From: Brachyspira alvinipulli ATCC 51933 | GTDB lineage: Bacteria > Spirochaetota > Brachyspiria > Brachyspirales > Brachyspiraceae | DNA length: 64,000 nucleotides | NCBI RefSeq assembly: GCF_000518245.1 | Contig: NZ_KI912402.1 | Location: 426,544 to 490,543 of the forward strand | Direction of reading: 5' to 3' | Shown: positions 1 to 7,033 of the stretch, in pieces | Position numbering within the stretch: the stretch's first letter is position 1 | Layout: each line of letters begins with the position of its first letter | The notes under the pieces: model-generated | The model's input: the letters and a program-made list of their open reading frames with translations, nothing else | Database searches by the model: none | What the model was told of the DNA's origin: nothing | Translations under genes and position numbers: made by a program

Positions 1-860
1 TGTCTATGGCGGTTATAAGTAAATATTATTTGATAATCTTCAACCCTTGCCGCAGTTGGTATTAATTTTTCAAGTGAAAGTTCTGAAATGCTTTGTGCCT
101 CTTCAATCCAAGCTAAAAATAAAAGGTCTGTAGATTTTAATGTGTCTGAAGCATCCGAAGAAGCCTCTTTTAATCCCATAAAAATTATGCGTACATTATT
201 ATGCTTTGAAAGTATTTCCTGCTTTGTGATATTAAAATAATTCTCTAAATGATAAAGTTTTATAATTCTTTCAAGAAGCGGTTTAACTGATGTTTCAATA
301 GATTTTTGAACCTCACGACCGCAAAGAAGTGAACCGTTTGTTTTTCTCTCAAGTGCTTTTAATATCACGTATCTTGCTACTTGTTCACTTTTTCCGCCCG
401 CTCTCCCGCCTTCGAGATGTACAAACTTTTTAGTAGGATCAATATTTTCTTTTCTGGCTAATTGGAAGAATAATTCTATATCATGCCTCAACAATTCTAA
501 TTTATAATCAAGTTCAGTAGCTCCGCCGGATTCTTCATTGTCTTTGTCAATTCCTATGCCGTGGCAATATTTAGCTAAAAAAATAAGACCTTGAACTGAT
601 TTATTTAGATATATTTTTTCAAAAAGCATTTTTTTTTGTTTTTCTTTTAATTTTGAATACCAGAAAGTGAGAGTTTCTTCAGTTATTTCTTTTCCTGCCT
701 CACTTTTTAATATTCGATGTACGCTTTGTCTTACCCAATTATTTTCTAAATAAAGCTGTTCAAAAGTAGGGTATTTAGAATGCTTTTTATTTACATACTC
801 TTTGAACTTTTCAATCATAAAAGGTATATGATATTTGTCCCTAGTCTTATTATTAGCCAT
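1..860 (-). CDS. Phage terminase large subunit (partial)
   Basis: Open frame running off the left edge; about 286 residues are visible from an ATG at 860. Terminases cut and pump phage DNA into proheads using an ATPase. A Walker A loop, EGGRAGGKS, lies near residue 150 and is followed by a helix as in PBSX-type terminases (Terminase_3 family). A Walker B-like LLFLAWIEEA with the catalytic acidic pair follows near residue 255. The roughly 130 residues before the ATPase contain a helix-turn-helix-like stretch (YPTFEQLYLENNWVRQSVHR), which suggests a small-subunit-like DNA-binding domain fused in front; that part is inference. The nuclease domain lies outside the window. It marks a prophage or phage-derived element extending leftwards. 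Confidence 0.85.
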   Translation of the reverse strand, partial: MANNKTRDKYHIPFMIEKFKEYVNKKHSKYPTFEQLYLENNWVRQSVHRILKSEAGKEITEETLTFWYSKLKEKQKKMLFEKIYLNKSVQGLIFLAKYCHGIGIDKDNEESGGATELDYKLELLRHDIELFFQLARKENIDPTKKFVHLEGGRAGGKSEQVARYVILKALERKTNGSLLCGREVQKSIETSVKPLLERIIKLYHLENYFNITKQEILSKHNNVRIIFMGLKEASSDASDTLKSTDLLFLAWIEEAQSISELSLEKLIPTAARVEDYQIIFTYNRHR

Positions 861-923
861 TTGTTTTATTATAAAATCAAAGAAGTAAAAAAGATTTATA
901 CAATAGTTTAATTAATTTTGAAT

Positions 924-953
924 AAGCCGACATCATTTTAATGACATCGGCTT
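924..953 (-). terminator. Hairpin between RHH gene and terminase
   Basis: Read as minus-strand RNA, 14 consecutive pairs form around a 2-nt loop, two of them G-U. As plus-strand RNA those two positions become A-C mismatches, so the structure is made by the leftward transcript. Only a weak T-rich tail follows. It sits between the RHH gene stop and the terminase start, so it could be a partial terminator or processing site. Confidence 0.5.
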
Positions 954-961
954 GTATATTT

Positions 962-1165
962 TTATTTTGTGCTGTTTATCTTATTTATTATTATTTGCTT
1001 TAAATATTGACTGATAGTTTGATTTTTATTTTCAGCAATATTTTCTAATTTATCATATAACTCATTTTCTAATCTTACATAAACTACTTTTGATATTGGT
1101 TTGGCTTTATTTTCAGGGGCTATTTTTTTACGTCCTGCCCCTTCCCTTGCTCCTTCTCTTGCCAC
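962..1165 (-). CDS. Small ribbon-helix-helix-like DNA-binding protein
   Basis: A 67-residue protein starting at a GTG (1165-1163) that has AAAGGA about ten bases upstream. The N-terminus is short and basic (AREGAREGAGRKK). The remainder, VVYVRLENELYDKLENIA followed by a second helix with SQYLKQII, fits a CopG/Arc ribbon-helix-helix fold: one strand and two helices. Such proteins usually dimerise and repress their own operon. It follows a 32-residue membrane peptide gene by 4 bases and precedes the terminase, so a role as a phage regulator is likely. Family assignment is by pattern only. Confidence 0.6.
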   Translation of the reverse strand: MAREGAREGAGRKKIAPENKAKPISKVVYVRLENELYDKLENIAENKNQTISQYLKQIIINKINSTK

Positions 1166-1169
1166 AATA

Positions 1170-1268
1170 TTATCCTTTAATTATAAAAGATATAGATAAA
1201 ATTATTACAGATAAAGATAATATAATAAAACTAGCAAATCTTATATTTTCAATTATTTTGTTATTCAT
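1170..1268 (-). CDS. 32-residue single-span membrane peptide
   Basis: Short frame starting at an ATG (1268-1266) with a perfect GGAGG seven bases upstream. The peptide begins MNNKIIENIR, then has one continuous hydrophobic segment of about 18 residues (FASFIILSLSVIILSISF) and ends IIKG. The stop is 4 bases before the GTG of the RHH gene, which suggests translational coupling. I recognise no family. It could be a phage membrane peptide (holin-like or superinfection-related) or a toxin-like peptide. The strong ribosome-binding site is the best evidence that it is translated. Confidence 0.5.
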   Translation of the reverse strand: MNNKIIENIRFASFIILSLSVIILSISFIIKG

Positions 1269-1271
1269 ATA

Positions 1272-1299
1272 TTGACCTCCATTTTATATATGTTATAAT
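1272..1299 (+). promoter_or_regulatory. Candidate promoter facing the phage peptides
   Basis: TTGACC (1272-1277), a 16-bp spacer and TATAAT (1294-1299) on the plus strand, against the direction of all genes here. The -35 overlaps the complement of the GGAGG of the 32-residue peptide gene, so part of the match could be chance. If active, transcription would start near 1306 and run antisense to the peptide at 1346-1423. Confidence 0.4.
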
Positions 1300-1345
1300 T
1301 TTTTACAGGGGCAGGATTGCCGTCCCACCCCGTTTTTTCTTTTAA

Positions 1346-1423
1346 TTACTGTTTAAGTAATGCTACTAAAGCAGTTATCAAACTTGTAATCGCTATGATT
1401 AATTCAGTTAGGGCTTTAATCAT
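1346..1423 (-). CDS. 25-residue hydrophobic peptide
   Basis: Short frame from an ATG (1423-1421) to TAA (1348-1346). The peptide starts MIKALTELIIAI and ends LVALLKQ; it is almost wholly hydrophobic with a Lys near each end and one Glu, like small membrane-active peptides. No good Shine-Dalgarno is visible (GGCAAG lies upstream but far). Its start codon and its codons 7-12 are the two arms of a perfect 15-bp inverted repeat, so its mRNA could fold to bury its own start. It is the first possible gene of the leftward phage cluster. It could also be a chance frame. Confidence 0.35.
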   Translation of the reverse strand: MIKALTELIIAITSLITALVALLKQ

Positions 1424-1434
1424 AGCGATTTTTT
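1388..1434 (+). repeat. Perfect 15-bp inverted repeat with T-run
   Basis: AATCGCTATGATTAA at 1388-1402 and its exact reverse complement at 1416-1430, separated by 13 bases, with a T-run beginning at the end of the right arm on the plus strand. It fits a plus-strand terminator, or a start-codon-sequestering stem for the minus-strand 25-residue peptide, or both. Confidence 0.7.
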
Positions 1435-1549
1435 CTTGCCGTTTTTTATATTAAAATTTAAATTCTTTTATTATCATATTAAATAAATATTTTTCTATTA
1501 TGTTTACTTTATTAAAAAATTATGGTTATTTATATAAATATTATGCATA

Positions 1550-1577
1550 TTGATTAAAATTTAAATATTAGTATAAT
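1550..1577 (+). promoter_or_regulatory. Promoter of the bat operon
   Basis: TTGATT (1550-1555), a 16-bp spacer and a consensus TATAAT (1572-1577), 37 bases before the chosen start of the first bat gene. It indicates that the bat genes here are transcribed independently of the prophage. Confidence 0.6.
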
Positions 1578-1613
1578 AAATTAGATATATTTTATAAAAT
1601 GATTGGGAATATA

Positions 1614-2633
1614 ATGTTTTTTGGTGATTTTAAATTTATAGTTTTATATATATTAATTCCTGTACTTATTGCCTTATTTGTTATGTCTAGAAAAAAAGTT
1701 CATAAGATATTGTCAATATTTACAAAAAATTCTAATTTCAAAAATGATAAGAATTACAAAAGAATATCAAATTTGAGAGTATTTTCTATTATATTTATGA
1801 TATTGGCAAGTGCTTGTTTAATATTTGCACTCATGCAGCCTAAATGGGGCATAATAGAACAAAAAATTAAAACAGATAATTATATGGTAACTATTGCCTT
1901 GGATTTGTCCAGATCTATGGATGCAGATGATGTATGGCCTTCAAGATTGGAAAGAGCAAAATTAGAAATAAAAAAATTTGTTGAAAACACTGACAATTTA
2001 TCTGTTGCTTTAGTAGGTTTTGCAGGAACTAGTTTTATAGCAAGTCCTTTCACTCAGGATATGGAAACTTTTAATTATATACTAAATAATTTGACTACAA
2101 AATCTGTTACATTGCAAGGTACAAGAATAGCTGATGCACTTGTAACTGCCAAGAACACTTTTAATGTTAATGCTGTAAGTAAAAAGTCAATAGTGCTGAT
2201 AACTGACGGTGAGGATCATGGCGGATATTTTGATGATGTTTTAAAAGAATTAAATAATATGAATGTGAGTGTATATACAATAGGTGTAGGGACTTTAGAA
2301 GGAGCAAGCATAAGCACTGATTTAGGAGTGAGAGAAAAAACTGTTGTTTCGAAAAGAGATGATAATACATTAAAAATGATAGCAGATTCTACACATGGAA
2401 AAAGTTATATTGCTGAAAATGTTTCATTGGAAAGCATATTTGATGATATGAAAAAAAATATGGACAGCGTATCTTCTGTAAGAAATAATAGAAGCTATAA
2501 AGAGAGATTTCAAATATTTCTTGCAGCTTCCGTTATACTCATAATGATTGCATGTATATTTAATATATTAACTCAAATAAGAGTAAAGACTTCTAGAGAA
2601 AAAATAATTAATAAAAAAGCGAAATCGTATTAA
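1614..2633 (+). CDS. BatA/BatB-type von Willebrand A membrane protein
   Basis: An inner-membrane protein with two N-terminal membrane segments (about residues 5-22 and 55-77), a von Willebrand A domain facing the periplasm and a C-terminal span near residue 310. The metal-ion-dependent adhesion site is complete: DLSRSMD, a Thr in LQGTRIADAL, and the Asp of ITDGED. Bat proteins are linked to aerotolerance or envelope stress in Bacteroides and Leptospira. An ATG at 1599 is in frame, but only the ATG at 1614 has an SD-like GGGA (1605-1608) at sensible spacing, so I use it. It is followed by batC, batD and batE. No MoxR or DUF58 gene precedes it; the next sequence upstream is prophage. Confidence 0.85.
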   Translation: MFFGDFKFIVLYILIPVLIALFVMSRKKVHKILSIFTKNSNFKNDKNYKRISNLRVFSIIFMILASACLIFALMQPKWGIIEQKIKTDNYMVTIALDLSRSMDADDVWPSRLERAKLEIKKFVENTDNLSVALVGFAGTSFIASPFTQDMETFNYILNNLTTKSVTLQGTRIADALVTAKNTFNVNAVSKKSIVLITDGEDHGGYFDDVLKELNNMNVSVYTIGVGTLEGASISTDLGVREKTVVSKRDDNTLKMIADSTHGKSYIAENVSLESIFDDMKKNMDSVSSVRNNRSYKERFQIFLAASVILIMIACIFNILTQIRVKTSREKIINKKAKSY

Positions 2634-2645
2634 TAGGAATCAAAA

Positions 2646-3500
2646 ATGAAAAAATATAAATTAATAATATTATTTTTTATAATTACATCTTTTAACATAT
2701 ATGCATTTTCATTTAATGAATTTACAGCAAAACTTGATGTAGACAGAGCAAATAGATTAATGAAAAAAGGTAATTATGATGGTGCCATAACTTTATATGA
2801 AAAGGCTTTAAGTAAAGTTCCTAATTCTCCTGAGATATTTTATAATATGGGTACAACAATGTCATCTATAGGAGATATTGAAAGTGCAGTACAATTATTT
2901 GATATGGCAAAAAAAAGTGTTACAGAAAATACAAGCAAAAAGACTAGAAGTGCTATTCATTATAATGCAGGTATAACAAAAATAGAAGGTCAGGATTATC
3001 AGGGTGCTATAGATGAATTAGTAGAGTCTTTAGTTAATACCCCAGATGATGAAAATGCAAAAAGAGCTTTAGAATATGCACAGAAAAAATTAGAAGAACA
3101 GAAAAAGAATCAGCAAAATAACAGCGGATTTAATAATCAGCAAAGCGAAGATAATCAAGACGGTCAAAGCGATAATAATGGAAATTCTGGTGAGAATAAT
3201 CAGAATAATAATGATAGTAATAATCAAAATCAGGACAATCAGAATCAGGATAATCAAAATCAAAATAATCAAGATAACCAAAATCAGGATAACCAAGATA
3301 ATCAGAATAACAATGGCAATAATGATAATCAGGATAATCAAAATAACAATAATCAAAATAATAATGACCAAAACAATAATGATAATGAAGACAGCAAATC
3401 AGATATTGACAGATTATTAGAATCTTTGAGGCAGTTTAGAAAAGATAAAGATAATGGAGATCAATATTACGGCGGAGGAAGAATTGATAAGGATTGGTAA
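2646..3500 (+). CDS. batC: BatC-like TPR protein with Asn/Gln/Asp-rich tail
   Basis: Signal peptide (residues 1-20, ending YAF), then tetratricopeptide repeats over about residues 28-140 (ANRLMKKGNYDGAITLYEKAL and similar), then a low-complexity tract of Asn, Gln and Asp over about residues 150-255. It ends in a short charged segment, LLESLRQFRKDKD. TPR domains hold protein partners, here presumably the other Bat proteins in the periplasm. AGGA lies eight bases before the ATG. The end overlaps batD by 17 bases when batD starts at its TTG. The symbol follows operon position and domain type. Confidence 0.75.
   Translation: MKKYKLIILFFIITSFNIYAFSFNEFTAKLDVDRANRLMKKGNYDGAITLYEKALSKVPNSPEIFYNMGTTMSSIGDIESAVQLFDMAKKSVTENTSKKTRSAIHYNAGITKIEGQDYQGAIDELVESLVNTPDDENAKRALEYAQKKLEEQKKNQQNNSGFNNQQSEDNQDGQSDNNGNSGENNQNNNDSNNQNQDNQNQDNQNQNNQDNQNQDNQDNQNNNGNNDNQDNQNNNNQNNNDQNNNDNEDSKSDIDRLLESLRQFRKDKDNGDQYYGGGRIDKDW
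3112..3390 (+). repeat. Degenerate repeat encoding the N/Q/D tract
   Basis: Imprecise repeats of AAT/CAG/GAT/AAC codons inside batC, with short units such as AATCAGGATAATCAA recurring. Long frames in other phases here are products of codon bias. All units are codon multiples, so slippage would change tract length without breaking the frame. Confidence 0.75.
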
Positions 3501-5196
3501 TATTTTAAAAAACTCTGTATTATTTGTATTATTTATGGCTTATAGTTCATTATTTGCACAAACAAGCATAACAGCAGAGTTTTCTGATAAAAGAATAGGC
3601 ATTGGAGAATTATTTACTTTATCTGTAACTATAAATAACAGTTCAGGCAGGGTAACAGTTCCAGATGTAGACGGCTTTGTGCTTAGGGGTACATCTCAAA
3701 GCAGAAATATGATGTATTCTTCAGGTACATTCAAGTCAATTCAAACATACAATTTTACATATATAGCAAATAAAGAAGGCGTATATAAAATAGATGATAT
3801 TAAAGTGAAAGTAAATAATAATACCTATGTTGCTAATCCTGTTGAAATAGAGGTTTTGAATTCACCCGTAAGGAGCAGAGAAAATAATAGTACTCCGGAT
3901 GGAAATAAATTTGAAGAGTTTATGGATTACGGAGAGGATATTTATGTTGATAATAATATAAATAAAAAAGAAGTATATTTATATGAACCTATATATATAG
4001 AGCAGAAAGCATATTCTCATATACCAATAAATGTTTTGGGATTTTCAAAGATACCAGTTAGAACAGATTTTATATCATACGCTGATTCATCCGAATATAA
4101 TTCATTTACAGAAATAATAGACGGCAAAAGGGTAAGTGTTGTGCCTTTAAAGAAAGAGGCATTGTATCCTGTAAAACCTGGACAAAAAGATATATTAACT
4201 ACTCCTTTTGTGTTTGAGAAAGAAGGTATGTTTTATGATAGGGTTGAATATGGAGAAGAAGATTTTACTATAAATGTATTGCCGCTTCCTGATAAAAAAG
4301 GATTTGAAAATTTTTCAGGAGCTGTAGGTGATTTTAATTTTGATGTGAAACTAAACAAAACTAATCTTGCTGTAGGAGAAGAACTTTTAATAACTATGGA
4401 AGTTGTTGGAGAAGGAAATACATCCATTATAAATATGCCTAATATTAATGATGATATAACAAATTATTTCTCTGTATACAAACCTAAAACTTATGAAACC
4501 AATTGGTTTGATGGAAATAAAATGATAGGAAAAAAAATAAAAGAGTATGTATTAGTTGCTAGAGATGAAGGGGATTCTATGATATCAAATATTGCTTTTT
4601 GTTATTTTTCACCTACTAATAAAAGCTATACTAATATTTATTCAAGTGCTTTTAATTTAACAGTATCAGGTATTAAGCAGAATTTTAATTCTTTTGTTAA
4701 TAATGATAATGAAAATATTAATGTTATACCTATAAAAAATACAATTATAAAAGAAGATAAAGAGTTTAAAGTATTTAATATTAATATAATTTATTTTTAC
4801 ATTATTATATTGGTAGCTGTATCTATAATAATATTTTATTCTAAAAAGATTGGAAATATAAAATTATTATTTAATAATGCTAATAAAAATAATGATTTTA
4901 ATATTGAAAATATAAAAAAATATTATGATGAAAATAATAGAAAAGAGTATTGCAAATCTATAGAAACTGCTTTAATCAAAAAAATAAAAGATAAATTTAA
5001 TATACATAATGATAATATTTTATTTAATAAATTGAATGATTATATGGATATTGAAAAAGTTAATGATATAAAGTATATAATAGATAAATGCAATCTTGAA
5101 TTATATTCTGGCACATCATATAGTAATGAAGATTATCATACAAAAGCTATTGAAATAATGAAATATATAGAAAACTTAAAAATTAAAAATAAATAA
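3484..5196 (+). CDS. batD: BatD oxygen-tolerance family protein
   Basis: Predicted exported protein of about 570 residues: signal peptide ending SSLFAQ, several beta-sandwich domains typical of BatD over residues 20-410, one membrane span near residue 440 (IIYFYIIILVAVSIIIFY) and a cytoplasmic helical tail. An ATG at 3454 is in frame but lies deep inside batC and lacks a ribosome site. The TTG at 3484 has GGAGG five bases upstream and begins IRIGNILKNS, a proper signal peptide, so I choose it. It overlaps batC by 17 bases, which suggests coupling. BatD acts with the VWA proteins in the periplasm; the exact biochemical role is unknown. Confidence 0.85.
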   Translation: MIRIGNILKNSVLFVLFMAYSSLFAQTSITAEFSDKRIGIGELFTLSVTINNSSGRVTVPDVDGFVLRGTSQSRNMMYSSGTFKSIQTYNFTYIANKEGVYKIDDIKVKVNNNTYVANPVEIEVLNSPVRSRENNSTPDGNKFEEFMDYGEDIYVDNNINKKEVYLYEPIYIEQKAYSHIPINVLGFSKIPVRTDFISYADSSEYNSFTEIIDGKRVSVVPLKKEALYPVKPGQKDILTTPFVFEKEGMFYDRVEYGEEDFTINVLPLPDKKGFENFSGAVGDFNFDVKLNKTNLAVGEELLITMEVVGEGNTSIINMPNINDDITNYFSVYKPKTYETNWFDGNKMIGKKIKEYVLVARDEGDSMISNIAFCYFSPTNKSYTNIYSSAFNLTVSGIKQNFNSFVNNDNENINVIPIKNTIIKEDKEFKVFNINIIYFYIIILVAVSIIIFYSKKIGNIKLLFNNANKNNDFNIENIKKYYDENNRKEYCKSIETALIKKIKDKFNIHNDNILFNKLNDYMDIEKVNDIKYIIDKCNLELYSGTSYSNEDYHTKAIEIMKYIENLKIKNK

Positions 5197-5217
5197 TTAA
5201 AGATGGAAATTGTATAA

Positions 5218-5892
5218 ATGAATATAAAAAAAATGATAATGATGTTTTTAATATTTCAGTCTTGTTTTTTATATTGTGCTGATTTAGATAAAGTAAATAA
5301 TTTATTTGAAAATGCCAATAAATTTTATAACGAAGGAAAATATTTAGAAGCTAATTATTTGTATAGAGATATTGTTTCATCAAATATAATTTCAAAAGAT
5401 TTATATTATAATTTGGCGTCTTCTTATGCTGCTATAGGAAGTAACGGATATGCTGTTCTTTATTACGAAAAAGCTTTGAATATTGCTCCTTTTGATAAAG
5501 AAATAAAAAATACAATAAACTCTATTACAGGAAATGATAATTATGATTCACAAATTATTGTGACTATGTATATATTACTAATATTATTTTTAATAAGTTT
5601 TACAGTATTTATTGTATTGTTTATAAAATCAAGAAAGCCTAATAAATTTTTATTGATATTGTTTATTATATTTTTAATACCCACTATTATAACTAATAAA
5701 CTAATAAAAGATGATTATGTTGTAACTATAGAAGAGGCAAATATTTATAATGGAAGCAGTACTAAATCTGATATAGTTTCTATAATACGTGAGGGAGAAA
5801 AATTAAGGGTATTAGAAGAATATACTAATTGGTATTATGTAAAAGGAAATTTTAAGGGTTGGATAAGTAAGAGTTCAGCAGAAAAGATATAA
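5218..5892 (+). CDS. batE: BatE-like TPR and SH3 protein
   Basis: 224 residues: an N-terminal hydrophobic signal (ending SCFLYCAD, possibly a lipobox-like site), TPR repeats over about residues 25-100 (NLASSYAAIGSNGYAVLYYEKAL), two membrane spans around residues 112-158, and a bacterial SH3 domain at the end (about 168-222, with NWYYVKGNFKGWI). This is the domain order of BatE in bat operons. It is the last of four tightly spaced genes and is followed by mnmA 16 bases on, so mnmA may be co-transcribed. The ribosome-binding site is weak (GATGGAAA). Confidence 0.75.
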   Translation: MNIKKMIMMFLIFQSCFLYCADLDKVNNLFENANKFYNEGKYLEANYLYRDIVSSNIISKDLYYNLASSYAAIGSNGYAVLYYEKALNIAPFDKEIKNTINSITGNDNYDSQIIVTMYILLILFLISFTVFIVLFIKSRKPNKFLLILFIIFLIPTIITNKLIKDDYVVTIEEANIYNGSSTKSDIVSIIREGEKLRVLEEYTNWYYVKGNFKGWISKSSAEKI

Positions 5893-5908
5893 GATATGGA
5901 GCGGATTT

Positions 5909-6967
5909 ATGTTAAAAATAGCAGTTGGAATGAGTGCTGGTGTTGATTCTACTACTACAGCAAAACTTTTAAAAGAACAAGGAAATGAAGTATTTGGTGT
6001 TACAATGCTTTTATGGAATGGAGATAATAGAGCACCTTTAAGCGGTTCTTGTTATGGTCCTTATCAAAATAAAGTTGTAGAAGATTGTAAAAAATATGCT
6101 GAGGCAATAGGAATTGATTATTATGCTTTTGATGTAAGCGAAATGTTTCAAAAAAAAGTCATAGATTATGTTACAGAGTCGTATAAGCGTGGGTTTACCC
6201 CTAATCCTTGTATTATGTGCAATAGTCAAATTAAATTTATGGCATTATTTGAAACTATAGAAAAACAAGGATTAGAATTTGACAAGTTTGCTACTGGTCA
6301 TTATGCTGGTGTTAAATATGATGAAGATTCTAAAAGATATATATTATTAAGAGGCAAAAACCGTATAAAGGATCAATCATATTTTTTATACAGACTTAAT
6401 CAAAATCAGCTTTCAAAAATAATGTTTCCTATGCATGAGAATACAAAAGAAGATACTAGAAAAATTGCAAGAGAATATAATTTGGAAGTTGCTGAAAAAA
6501 GCGAGAGTCAGGACTTTTTTGCTGGAGAGTATCACAGATTATTTGATGAAGATAAAGAAGGTGAAATAATACATATAGATACAAATGAAGTATTAGGTCA
6601 TCATAAAGGTATATGGCATTATACTATAGGGCAGAGAAAAGGTTTGGGTATAGCGTATAAAGAACCTTTATTTATAATATCATTGGATAGTGCAACTAAT
6701 ACAGTATATGTGGGCGGAAAGGATTATACTTTCATTAATGAAACAGTTATACATGATATTAATTGGATAGTAAATCCTATACAGAAAGAATTTGAGGCTT
6801 TGGTAAAAACAAGAAGTGCACATAAAGGTACTATGGCTAGAGTAATTCCTATAGATGAAAATACTATAAATATAAAATTTCTTGAACCTACCGGAATAAT
6901 TGCTAAAGGACAATCATGCGTTTGCTATAATGATGATATAACATTATGCGGCGGAATAGTTTATTAA
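5909..6967 (+). CDS. mnmA: MnmA-type tRNA 2-thiouridylase, variant
   Basis: 352 residues. MnmA activates U34 of Lys, Glu and Gln tRNAs with ATP and inserts sulfur. The PP-loop is present as GMSAGVDST (usually SGGVDSS), then ATGHY, KDQSYFLY and the C-terminal GQSCVCYNDD segment. The first catalytic Cys is kept as C104 in NPCIMCN, and here an extra Cys (C101) makes a CxxC. The second catalytic Cys (GIC motif, Cys199 in E. coli) is replaced: the matching stretch is ESQDFFAGE, with Phe at 203. This suggests a different sulfur-transfer chemistry, possibly an iron-sulfur form. GGAG sits at good spacing before the ATG. Follows batE closely. Confidence 0.85.
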   Translation: MLKIAVGMSAGVDSTTTAKLLKEQGNEVFGVTMLLWNGDNRAPLSGSCYGPYQNKVVEDCKKYAEAIGIDYYAFDVSEMFQKKVIDYVTESYKRGFTPNPCIMCNSQIKFMALFETIEKQGLEFDKFATGHYAGVKYDEDSKRYILLRGKNRIKDQSYFLYRLNQNQLSKIMFPMHENTKEDTRKIAREYNLEVAEKSESQDFFAGEYHRLFDEDKEGEIIHIDTNEVLGHHKGIWHYTIGQRKGLGIAYKEPLFIISLDSATNTVYVGGKDYTFINETVIHDINWIVNPIQKEFEALVKTRSAHKGTMARVIPIDENTINIKFLEPTGIIAKGQSCVCYNDDITLCGGIVY

Positions 6968-7033
6968 TTCTAAATATTTACATTATTACACATAAATTGT
7001 TTTATTATAGAAATATATTTTGAGGAACAAATA

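Larger units (their letters stand above)
1306..1435 (+). ncRNA. Possible antisense RNA over the 25-residue peptide gene
   Basis: Downstream of the candidate promoter at 1272-1299 lie two hairpins, each followed by a T-run on the plus strand. The first has G+C-rich arms 1308-1316 and 1323-1331, with TTTTTT at 1333-1338. The second is a perfect 15-bp inverted repeat (1388-1402 and 1416-1430) running into Ts up to 1434. Read-through to the second would give an RNA of about 130 nt fully complementary to the 25-residue peptide gene. The arrangement resembles type I toxin-antitoxin loci, but it is an inference from promoter and terminator patterns in AT-rich DNA. Confidence 0.3.

Noticed and set aside
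1090-1275. 61-residue hydrophobic plus-strand frame
   Set aside because: Overlaps the RHH and 32-residue peptide genes on the other strand, which both have ribosome sites; it has none.
3090-3371. Long hydrophobic frame opposite batC
   Set aside because: It is the reverse complement of the Asn/Gln/Asp codons (GAT, AAT, CAG), which necessarily reads as Ile, Leu and Val. No ribosome site; it lies over a well-supported gene.
3178-3420. Ile/Lys/Arg-rich frame on the plus strand inside batC
   Set aside because: Shifted reading of the same low-complexity repeat; no start signal.
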